DNA from: Candidatus Methanoperedens sp.
Lineage (GTDB): Archaea > Halobacteriota > Methanosarcinia > Methanosarcinales > Methanoperedenaceae
Direction: 5' to 3'
DNA length: 11,768 nt
Assembly (NCBI GenBank): GCA_023249275.1
Contig: JAHFCV010000061.1
Location: 1-11,768 of the forward strand
Shown: piece after piece, positions 6,871-11,768 of the stretch
Position numbering within the stretch: the first letter of the stretch is position 1
How the letters are laid out: the number at the start of each line of letters is the position of its first letter
Notes under the pieces: generated by a model
What the model saw: the letters and a program-made list of their open reading frames with translations, nothing else
Told to the model about the DNA's origin: nothing
The model's database searches: none
Position numbers and translations under genes: made by a program

Positions 6871-6999
6871 TCAGTATTTGCTAAATTCTTCTTGTATCCG
6901 CAGCTTTATCTCGTCCCTGACCTTCCTGAACGCGGAAAGTATCTCATTTTCAGATCCCTTCGCCTTTGCCGGGTCATCAAAATTCCAGTGTAAACGGCG
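6871..6999 (-). pseudogene. 3' fragment of a second arsenate reductase gene
   Basis: In one intact frame, 42 C-terminal codons of an ArsC-like protein ending in the stop at 6871-6873 (RLHWNFDDPAK near the start, EEFSKY at the end). Positions 6885-6999 align without gaps to 8949-9063 in the complete arsC, with about 15 mismatches by my hand count. The catalytic CX5R loop and both resolving cysteines are missing, so it cannot reduce arsenate. Upstream the homology stops abruptly at about 7000, where the truncated signal-peptide gene ends. An ATG at 7035 is in frame and would give 54 residues, but I see no sign it is a real gene. Probably the remnant of a second arsC that once preceded the PHP gene. 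Confidence 0.8.
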
Positions 7000-7003
7000 T
7001 GAG

Positions 7004-7120
7004 TCAAAGATTAGACACAATAAAAAATTGCGCATTTGCCACTGTCACTGCCATTATTATTCCGGTAAGCAGCAATGCCGCAAGAATCGCGCCTAATTGC
7101 ATTCCTTTACTCTTCTTCAT
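7004..7120 (-). pseudogene. Truncated secreted-protein gene (signal peptide only)
   Basis: A 38-codon ORF that is almost entirely a Sec signal peptide: basic start (MKKSKGMQ), hydrophobic core (GAILAALLLTGIIMAVTV) and a likely cleavage after VANA at residue 30, with only eight residues beyond. A GGAGGA ribosome-binding site (7131-7136) lies 10 nt before the ATG, and copy 1 of the structured leader RNA lies upstream. The complete secreted gene at 8647 has the same arrangement. The coding sequence breaks off where the arsC fragment begins, so I read it as the 5' end of a gene whose body was lost in the rearrangement. Confidence 0.65.
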
Positions 7121-7209
7121 ATTTTTTTATTCCTCCATTTATATTTCTTTTGTTCTTTGCTGCCCCATCAGGCGCGACGCTGGCTTTAAATAACTTCAAA
7201 GCTAACAAT

Positions 7210-7301
7210 ACCATGCCTTCGGGCACTTGGGGTTCAGTTGCTCTCTCAAGAAACGACTGTGCCCCACGTTTTTATGGCTGCAAAATCAAGTTGTGAGATT
7301 T
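7210..7301 (-). ncRNA. Structured leader RNA, copy 1
   Basis: Positions 7211-7273 match 8731-8793 over 63 nt with a single difference (7225/8745), and the similarity continues more loosely toward 7290. As RNA on the minus strand it can form a GGGG...CCCC helix enclosing CAGT...ACTG and an inner stem with a TTGA loop, followed by a GCC-CGAA-GGC hairpin (extended to TGCC...GGCA in this copy). The entry hairpin (AAATC...GATTT, 7283-7301) overlaps the stop codon of the membrane-protein gene. About 73 nt separate the element from the ribosome-binding site of the truncated secreted gene. No known riboswitch class is recognised. The stretch 7121-7209 has no other gene. Confidence 0.55.
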
Positions 7302-7824
7302 AATACCCTCCGTCAGGAATTGGTCCACCCATTAATAGTCTAAACCATTTTATAATTCCCTCTCCAAAAATTATAAACCATAATGCTATGCCTAGTGCCA
7401 TTAAACCATACTTTACTTTATTCTCTGCTCCTTCTTTAGCGAGTCCTCCACCTGCTCCGATCAAGCCTAAACTAAAAGATAACATTAATATTCTAATAAT
7501 TTCTAATGACGATATATATACAATAATTCCAGTAGAAATTGAATAAAGAGATTCCCATATCAGAATTGGAAAGAAACAGGATGCAAATGCTATTCTTACA
7601 TTTTCAACATATTTACCATATATTATAGCTATAATCGGTGTAAAAAAAGCCATAATTGGAAAGAGTGTAATGAGAGCTAATCTTATAGGAAGTTCAAAGT
7701 TCGCAGCATCTGCGATTGAAGTAACTATCCTTGGAAGCATATAAAAAAATGATACACTAAAAAATAGAAGAAGTGAGGACTTATTAAGCCCTCCTAACAA
7801 CTTCCCCTGTTTATAAACAAGCAT
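7300..7824 (-). CDS. Small integral membrane protein, unknown
   Basis: 174 aa, strongly hydrophobic, with about five membrane segments (roughly 17-37, 47-70, 78-108, 109-124, 138-160). There is a Gly-rich loop (GLIGAGGGLAKEGAE) before the last segment and a short polar tail. I recognise no family. The ATG is only 2 nt after the stop that would end the repaired reading frame of the upstream secreted protein, so the two were very likely designed to be translated together. That spacing is also evidence that the longer, frameshift-corrected version of the upstream gene is ancestral. The gene is A+T-rich compared with the pst and ppx genes, fitting an accessory insert. Its stop lies in the entry hairpin of leader RNA copy 1. 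Confidence 0.6.
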   Translation of the reverse strand: MLVYKQGKLLGGLNKSSLLLFFSVSFFYMLPRIVTSIADAANFELPIRLALITLFPIMAFFTPIIAIIYGKYVENVRIAFASCFFPILIWESLYSISTGIIVYISSLEIIRILMLSFSLGLIGAGGGLAKEGAENKVKYGLMALGIALWFIIFGEGIIKWFRLLMGGPIPDGGY

Positions 7825-7826
7825 AT

Positions 7827-7990
7827 TTAAGATAATAACTCGATCACCGTTGCCTGACCATCATTATCGCCTATATCCTGGTTATTAAGATTTGCAGACC
7901 ATATCGATCCTACGAATCCTTTTCCTTGGAAATCATTTTTTACAAAAGTTTCAGCTTGCTCAAAACTATCAACAACGTGATATCCATTTT
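7827..7990 (-). pseudogene. Displaced C-terminal reading frame of the secreted protein
   Basis: If one base is added in the four-base T-run at 7987-7990 (AAAA in the coding strand), the frame of the upstream secreted protein continues through about 53 more residues to a TAA at 7827-7829. That continuation is protein-like (NGYHVVDSFEQAETFVK early, GDNDGQATVIELLS at the end). Without the added base, translation runs into an unrelated 18-residue hydrophobic tail ending at 7940. This is a frameshift mutation, a sequencing error at a homopolymer, or less likely programmed slippage. Confidence 0.7.
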
Positions 7991-8647
7991 CGACCAATCC
8001 CAATGCTCTTTATGCACGCTGGCATCACTCCATTGATTCGCCCAATCTGGATCGACTCCTCCGTCAAATATCCTTATATGATATCTTGTCCCAAAATACG
8101 ATCCATTTTGAAGTTGATAATCATTCTGTCTCCAATTTAAACCATTGTTTGTGGTACCGATGTACGTGTAGTGAGTCCAACCAGATGCATCTTCCCAATT
8201 ATTGGTAAGCCAATATCTCATGTCATATTGTACATCCCAAGCGCTACCAGTCTTGTAAAATATGAGATTTATTGGGTCTTTCTTTATAAAACTTCCATTT
8301 GTTTCGCTTGTATACGGCCAAAGTTGGGGAGAATTATTTCCCAATTCAATCAATTGTATTTTAACCTCTTTTGGTAATTTTTTCAACTCTTCTGCCCGGT
8401 CTGTGAAATATTTGTCTATTATCTTCTTAGCTGCGTCTTCTCCTAAACTCTTTTTAATAAAATTAATGTGGTCTTTATTATCCTTCTTTAGATCATCTAT
8501 CTTCTGTTTGTCTGTAGCCACTACCTTCTCTATAAATTTACTTGACATTATTTTTTCTCTATCCTGTGCATCTACTGCTGATACTATTGTCACTCCCATG
8601 AGTATCAATGTTACCAACAGTATACTTACTGCTTTATTATTCTTCAT
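7940..8647 (-). CDS. Secreted protein, unknown; C-terminus displaced by frameshift
   Basis: 235 aa as read. Residues 1-27 form a Sec signal peptide (MKNNKAVSILLVTLILMGV, cleavage likely near VDAQ). A charged, helical, Lys/Asp/Glu-rich region follows (about 28-95), then an aromatic-rich beta-type domain from about 105 (LWPYTSE, KDPINLIFY, TYIGTTNNGLNW, GTRYHIRIFDG, ASVHKEHWDW). The DPINLIF...RYHIRIFDG spacing faintly recalls LssY-type C-terminal domains, but I would not assign that. GGAGGA (8657-8662) lies 9 nt before the ATG. The 5' region carries leader RNA copy 2 and element E. The last ~18 residues (MDITLLIVLSKLKLL) look like out-of-frame reading; the true end is probably at 7827. Likely acts outside the membrane, perhaps with the adjacent membrane protein. 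Confidence 0.7.
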   Translation of the reverse strand: MKNNKAVSILLVTLILMGVTIVSAVDAQDREKIMSSKFIEKVVATDKQKIDDLKKDNKDHINFIKKSLGEDAAKKIIDKYFTDRAEELKKLPKEVKIQLIELGNNSPQLWPYTSETNGSFIKKDPINLIFYKTGSAWDVQYDMRYWLTNNWEDASGWTHYTYIGTTNNGLNWRQNDYQLQNGSYFGTRYHIRIFDGGVDPDWANQWSDASVHKEHWDWSKMDITLLIVLSKLKLL

Positions 8648-8729
8648 ATTTTTATTTCCTCCTTAATTTTTTTTCTTTATTCCCGGAGGCAAAACCAAGC
8701 AAGCTTTAAGTTATCTCTACGCCCACCTA

Positions 8730-8834
8730 ACCATGCCTTCGGGCGCTTGGGGTTCAGTTGCTCTCTCAAGAAACGACTGTGCCCCACGTTTTTCCGGCTG
8801 CAAAAATCCAAGTGAGGCCAGGTGTTTGGATTTT
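8730..8834 (-). ncRNA. Structured leader RNA, copy 2 (5' region of secreted gene)
   Basis: The 63-nt core 8731-8793 is shared with copy 1. Predicted minus-strand RNA structure: an entry hairpin with a perfect 9-bp stem (8803-8811 with 8826-8834, 14-nt loop), the spacer TGCAGCC, a GGGG/CCCC helix (8782-8785 with 8749-8752) enclosing CAGT/ACTG (8776-8779 with 8755-8758) and an inner stem with loop TTGA, then GCC-CGAA-GGC (8735-8744). About 67 nt then lead to the GGAGG site of the secreted gene. Conservation of an untranslated core at the same place before two different signal-peptide genes points to a cis-regulatory leader rather than coding sequence. The regulatory ligand, if any, is unknown. 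Confidence 0.55.
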
Positions 8835-8887
8835 CAAACTTTTCACCCTCGGACTTTACAAACCCAATTTTTTAGATAGAGCAAGAG

Positions 8888-8937
8888 ATATATATTATTT
8901 ATCAAAATAATCTATATAGCCCTATATAGGAAAATCA
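8888..8937 (-). promoter_or_regulatory. Promoter with shared element E (after arsC, before the leader RNA)
   Basis: TTGATTTTCC overlapping the arsC stop codon is followed by two CTATATAG octamers (8912-8919 and 8922-8929) separated by CC. Then comes the same GATTATTTTGATAAA stretch as in elements B and C, and a TATATA box at about 8888-8893. No start codon lies close downstream; transcription would enter leader RNA copy 2 and reach the secreted gene about 240 nt later. The stretch 8835-8887 holds no gene. Confidence 0.5.
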
Positions 8938-9363
8938 ACATCGTCTGAATTCTTCCTGTATCCGTAACTTTATCTCGTCCCTGACCTTCCTGAATGCGGA
9001 AAGTCTCTCGTTTTCAGACCCTTTTACCTTTGCCGGGTCAATAAGACTCCAGTGTAAAAGGCGGGCTTTGCCGGGAAAAACAGGGCACGCCTCTCTGGCA
9101 GCATCGCATGTGGTTATAACGAAATCAAAATTCATCCCCTGAAAATCCTGCACAGATTTTGATATATGCCCTGAAATGTCAATGCCAATTTCTGCCATGA
9201 CCTTTATAGCCATTGGATTTACAACCGAAGGTCTGGTTCCTGCACTCTCTACCTCAAACTCACTGCCTCTCAGATGCCGCAAAATCCCCTCTGCCATCTG
9301 GGAACGGCAGGAATTTTCCGTGCAGAGGAATAATACCTTTTTCTTTTTCATTTCTCTTAACAT
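8935..9363 (-). CDS. arsC: Arsenate reductase, thioredoxin-coupled (LMW-PTPase fold)
   Basis: 142 aa, cytoplasmic. It has the phosphatase loop CTENSCRS (CX5R: Cys14, Arg20) near the N-terminus and the Cys86-X6-Cys93 pair (TTCDAAREAC), the three-cysteine relay of thioredoxin-type ArsC that reduces arsenate to arsenite. Asp109 in LIDP is the general acid expected in this fold. The pair of resolving cysteines distinguishes it from plain low-molecular-weight tyrosine phosphatases. ATG 9363 is chosen, with AAAGGT 8 nt upstream; Met5 is an alternative. It lies 38 nt after ppx, probably in the same operon, but a hairpin sits between them. Arsenate enters cells through phosphate transporters, which explains its company. 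No arsenite efflux gene is visible here. Confidence 0.92.
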   Translation of the reverse strand: MLREMKKKKVLFLCTENSCRSQMAEGILRHLRGSEFEVESAGTRPSVVNPMAIKVMAEIGIDISGHISKSVQDFQGMNFDFVITTCDAAREACPVFPGKARLLHWSLIDPAKVKGSENERLSAFRKVRDEIKLRIQEEFRRC

Positions 9364-9378
9364 ACCCGTTTACCTTTC

Positions 9379-9409
9379 AGTCGCTCCGAAGCTCAACTTC
9401 GCTACGACT
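9379..9409 (-). repeat. Imperfect hairpin at the end of ppx
   Basis: AGTCGTAGCGAAG pairs with CTTCGGAGCGACT around a TTGAG loop, with one G-U and a 2-nt mismatch. It contains the ppx stop codon (9402-9404) in its 5' arm and ends 15 nt before the arsC ATG. It could protect or attenuate the ppx-arsC message, or be the end of a REP-like repeat. Confidence 0.55.
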
Positions 9410-9536
9410 CCATCCGCCCTGCCGCATGTGCTGCGCCTCCTGTGCTCCGCAAGCTCCGATTCTCAGGAATGACGCCAGAACAGGCACGAAGGCGGCGAGC
9501 TTCGTTCCGCTTCTTTGCTCCCTCACTTCCTATTTC
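9402..9536 (-). repeat. GC-rich REP-like sequence read as the ppx C-terminal tail
   Basis: The last ~45 codons of ppx have a different composition from the rest of the gene. They are GC-rich with several small self-complementary units (e.g. GCGG...CCGC near 9502-9515), and related units occur at GGAGCTTGCGGAGC and GAGCTTCGGAGCGAC. The encoded peptide (KKRNEARRLRACSG, NRSLRSTGGAAHAAG) has no protein-family look. I infer a palindromic repeat that landed at the gene's 3' end and extended the frame. Other copies in the genome would be needed to confirm this. Confidence 0.4.
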
Positions 9537-11087
9537 TTCGGTCTTAACTTCCAGCATAAGCTTACTATCAAAGGCTTTTTCAAAGGCATCCCTGTGGGAT
9601 TCGATGCCCCATATTTCAAGCTGGCAATCACCAGCAGCGATTATCTCTATAATGGTTTTCTCCCTATCCACAAACCGAAAGTGTGAGGAGCGCACCAGTC
9701 CACTGTGGCTTCTGTCCAGGCTCTCAGCGATTCGCAATAACGTAGAGAGCACGATCACAGCTTTCTGGGAATACTTATCCAGTTCAGTAAGCTGCGGGGA
9801 TTTTTTTCGGGGCAACTTCTTGCGGTGGAAGCGTGCCACGTTCGCGATTATAGCAATTTCCTTCTGGTTGAATCCACAGAGTTCGGCGCTTTTGATGATA
9901 TAATAAGAATGTACATGGTGGCTGCTGAAGGAAATGAAATCACCGATATCATGCAGGAATGCAGCATATTTTAGCAGTTCCCGCTCCCTCTGCCCGAGGT
10001 TATGAAGACCTGTTCTCTTCGCGCTGTCAAAAAGCTCAAGCGCCAGCGTCCTAACAATGTGGGCGTGCTTTTCATCAAGAGAACAGGAGCGCCCGAGCTG
10101 CAGGATGCTTCGTTCCCTCACAGACATCTGGAGCGGGGAGAGCCTTCCGGTACGGGAAAGGTAATCAATAAGAAGTCCATCAAGTAAATCCCGCTTGCTG
10201 ATGGATATCTCAGCAAGCTCCAGATGCTCCATGAGGGTATCCAGGATGACAGCCCCTCCTATTATGATGTCTGCCCGGTCAGGGTTGATACCTGGAACCT
10301 TGCGCCTCTCTTCAAGGGGAAGGGAGCAGAGCATGGAAACTGTGCGCTTCAGGTGGTCGTACGTGAGAATGCCGCGGGTATCTTTGCAGTTATCAAATGA
10401 ACGTGAAGCGATATCCTCCAGGTTCATGATAGTGCCCGAACTCCCGATTGCCATATCGATCCTGAGATGCCTTACCCGCTTAACTGTATAGGCGATGACG
10501 TTTTGCACATACTGCTGCATCCTGGCATATTGCTCAGGAGATATGGGGTCTTTTTCATTCTGCTTGAAAAAGAGCGTTGTGAGCCGGATGCTGCCCAGCT
10601 TGAGACTGTCCATGTAATGGTACCGATTCTGGTCTCCCACGACAATTTCGGTGCTGCCGCCGCCGATATCCACAAAAAGTGCACGTCGATCGCCCATATG
10701 CACACCGCTTGACACTCCAAGATAAATCAGGCGCGCCTCTTCTTTTCCGGAAATGACACTGACATCAATTCGTGCTTCATTTTTCAGGCGGGAAATAAAC
10801 TCTTTCTGGTTCTTAGCCTCACGCACGGCTGAAGTAGCGACTGCAATAAACTCTTCCGCGCCATAGGCCCGGGCAAGTTCCATAAACTTCCGGCATACCA
10901 CCACAGTCCGGTTCATGGCATCGGGCTGCATGATATGTTCCTTGAACTCCTTCTCTCCCAGGCGAACCATTTCTTTCTGCTGGCTGAGTACGGTGTATGA
11001 AAGATTCGGGTTCAGGCGAACAACGAGCATGCGCACCGAGTTGGTACCGATATCGATGAATCCGATGACATGCACGTCGGTAGTCAT
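9402..11087 (-). CDS. ppx: Exopolyphosphatase / Ppx-GppA phosphatase with C-terminal HD domain
   Basis: 561 aa, cytoplasmic. It releases Pi from polyphosphate (or hydrolyses pppGpp in GppA-type members). The actin-like ATPase-fold domains cover about 1-310, with phosphate loops DIGTNS (12-17) and DIGGGSTE (140-147), catalytic-type Glu in GKEEARL (114-120), and GSSGT (215-219). The HD-type domain (about 320-470) shows H341, HD (379-380), HH (390-391) and LLRIAESLDRS (450-460). A further beta/alpha segment runs to about 516. Residues past ~517 look like translated repeat. The ATG overlaps the stop of the HD-protein gene by ATGA. Ppx versus GppA cannot be separated here; the phosphate neighbourhood favours polyphosphate as substrate. 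Confidence 0.9.
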   Translation of the reverse strand: MTTDVHVIGFIDIGTNSVRMLVVRLNPNLSYTVLSQQKEMVRLGEKEFKEHIMQPDAMNRTVVVCRKFMELARAYGAEEFIAVATSAVREAKNQKEFISRLKNEARIDVSVISGKEEARLIYLGVSSGVHMGDRRALFVDIGGGSTEIVVGDQNRYHYMDSLKLGSIRLTTLFFKQNEKDPISPEQYARMQQYVQNVIAYTVKRVRHLRIDMAIGSSGTIMNLEDIASRSFDNCKDTRGILTYDHLKRTVSMLCSLPLEERRKVPGINPDRADIIIGGAVILDTLMEHLELAEISISKRDLLDGLLIDYLSRTGRLSPLQMSVRERSILQLGRSCSLDEKHAHIVRTLALELFDSAKRTGLHNLGQRERELLKYAAFLHDIGDFISFSSHHVHSYYIIKSAELCGFNQKEIAIIANVARFHRKKLPRKKSPQLTELDKYSQKAVIVLSTLLRIAESLDRSHSGLVRSSHFRFVDREKTIIEIIAAGDCQLEIWGIESHRDAFEKAFDSKLMLEVKTEEIGSEGAKKRNEARRLRACSGVIPENRSLRSTGGAAHAAGRMES

Positions 11088-11725
11088 GATATGGGGTTTA
11101 ATGAAATTTTGAGTTCGCGATTAAATGCCTTCTCGAACAGGTCTCCTTTTTTCATGGCTCTCTCTTTCTCGGTTTCCGCTTCCCCTGAAACAACACAGTT
11201 GATCATCACCTGCTCGGGGGAAACCTCGCATGTGATATCTTTAACAAGGCTCTGCTGGGTAAAATCCAGTCCATCTGCCACGCGAAGAATCGCTGACAGT
11301 CCCCTCACTTTCTGCCGCTCATCCCGCCGCAGGGCAGCAAAGTGGGAGTGCCTTTTATTTGGAGTTTTTTTCCTGTGGTAACGGGCGATTGAACCCACGA
11401 TATTGCGCTCCCGTTCATCAAAGGGCAGGTGCGGTTCGGCAAGGATAATGCGGAGCGAGGTCTTGTGATGTCCCTTCTGCCCTTCAATCCAACCGATATC
11501 ATGAAGGATTCCGGCGCAATGCAGCCAGAAGCGTTCCTCGGCACTGAAGCCATGAAGCGCTGCGAGTTCATCGAAGAGCCGCATCGCAAGCCTTGTAACG
11601 TGGCTGCTGTGCTCCTCATTATAGGAAAAGCTGCGAGCAGTCTGGAGAACCTCCTCTATGCGGCTTTCATTTTTCTTTTCTAATTCCAGAGCCACCGCAT
11701 CCGGCGAGAGACCCAGAAGAGTCAT
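11084..11725 (-). CDS. Stand-alone HD-domain protein related to the Ppx C-terminal region
   Basis: 213 aa. HD-phosphohydrolase motifs: H42, HD in GILHDIGW (72-79), HH (86-87) and Asp151 in ILRVADGLD (146-154). It parallels the C-terminal half of the neighbouring Ppx in the same order: ARYHRKKTPNKR versus ARFHRKKLPRKK, ILRVADGLD versus LLRIAESLD, and FEKAFNRELKISL versus FEKAFDSKLMLEV. The two are thus tandem paralogues, here without the actin-like catalytic half. It may regulate or assemble with Ppx, or be an independent phosphohydrolase. The start ATG 11725 is supported by GGAGGT (11736-11741) at 10 nt and by an ATGA overlap with an upstream frame. The same frame is open to the window edge, so a longer protein is not fully excluded. 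Confidence 0.82.
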   Translation of the reverse strand: MTLLGLSPDAVALELEKKNESRIEEVLQTARSFSYNEEHSSHVTRLAMRLFDELAALHGFSAEERFWLHCAGILHDIGWIEGQKGHHKTSLRIILAEPHLPFDERERNIVGSIARYHRKKTPNKRHSHFAALRRDERQKVRGLSAILRVADGLDFTQQSLVKDITCEVSPEQVMINCVVSGEAETEKERAMKKGDLFEKAFNRELKISLNPIS

Positions 11726-11768
11726 CTGGGCGAAAACCTCCGGAAGACCGTTTTCCCGTATTGCTGCT
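11722..11768 (-). CDS. Last 14 codons of an upstream gene (unidentified)
   Basis: A frame reading QQYGKTVFRRFSPR and ending at TGA (11722-11724), which overlaps the ATG of the HD gene as ATGA, the junction type used repeatedly in this locus. Too short to identify. A polyphosphate kinase would be a natural partner for ppx but is a guess from context. Confidence 0.4.
   Translation of the reverse strand, partial: QQYGKTVFRRFSPR

Noticed and set aside
6871..7035. 54-codon ORF as a functional small ArsC-like protein
   Set aside because: Its first codons come from the other side of the junction, it lacks every catalytic cysteine, and I see no ribosome-binding site; a fragment is the simpler reading.
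6863..7096. Plus-strand frame of 77 codons
   Set aside because: Antisense to the arsC fragment and signal-peptide remnant; an analogous reading exists opposite the true arsC.
7987..7990. Programmed ribosomal frameshifting
   Set aside because: An A4 run alone without a slippery heptamer or obvious downstream structure is weak; mutation or sequencing error is likelier.
7210..8834. Known riboswitch (SAM, cyclic dinucleotide, fluoride, cobalamin) for the duplicated leader
   Set aside because: I could not find the diagnostic conserved cores of these classes; only local similarity such as a short GAGAG stretch.
2851..8937. CRISPR-like array from the repeated A+T-rich element
   Set aside because: Copies are kilobases apart, each directly before a gene, and not identical; this is a promoter pattern, not regular repeat-spacer structure.
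9213..9903. Plus-strand frames opposite the ppx 3' end
   Set aside because: Shadows of ppx and of the GC-rich repeat; no independent support.

Overview
The window reads as archaeal chromosome, most like a Methanosarcinales relative (a Methanoperedens-type organism is my best guess, from protein style only). Supporting signs are A+T-rich TATA-like promoters, GGTGAT or GGAGG ribosome-binding sites, several ATGA stop/start overlaps, and a PstS lipoprotein with a Thr/Pro/Gln-rich linker. Every gene I can support lies on the minus strand, so the locus is transcribed from high to low coordinates.

In transcription order: (1) 11768-8935 is a polyphosphate/arsenate block: the last codons of an unidentified gene, an HD-domain protein, an exopolyphosphatase (Ppx/GppA) with a repeat-derived tail, and a thioredoxin-type arsenate reductase. 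(2) 8934-7000 is an accessory insert: a duplicated structured leader RNA, a secreted protein gene with a frameshift, a small membrane protein, a truncated signal-peptide gene, and the 3' end of a second arsC. (3) 6772-4761 holds a PHP-domain phosphoesterase followed by a GT28/MurG-like glycosyltransferase. (4) 4643-3944 is a string of three very small ORFs ending in psiE (phosphate-starvation-inducible membrane protein family). (5) 3832-2942 is a TIM-barrel sugar-phosphate isomerase/epimerase-like protein. (6) 2814-1 is pstS-pstC-pstA, the high-affinity phosphate importer; pstA runs off the left edge and pstB/phoU would be expected beyond it.

The unifying theme is phosphate: import (Pst), polyphosphate turnover (Ppx), exclusion of the phosphate analogue arsenate (ArsC), and PsiE. 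The strongest non-gene signal is a related A+T-rich element before pstS, the TIM-barrel gene, the small-ORF/psiE unit and PHP-glycosyltransferase, about 45-56 nt upstream of each start codon. A fifth copy follows arsC and precedes the leader RNA. In the clearer copies a TATAG-N3-CTATA dyad lies about 25 nt upstream of a TATA-like box. I infer a local archaeal Pho-type regulon, with the PHP protein, glycosyltransferase and TIM-barrel enzyme as candidate phosphate-starvation (possibly membrane-lipid remodelling) functions. No regulator gene is visible in the window. I saw no tRNA, rRNA, CRISPR array or transposase.
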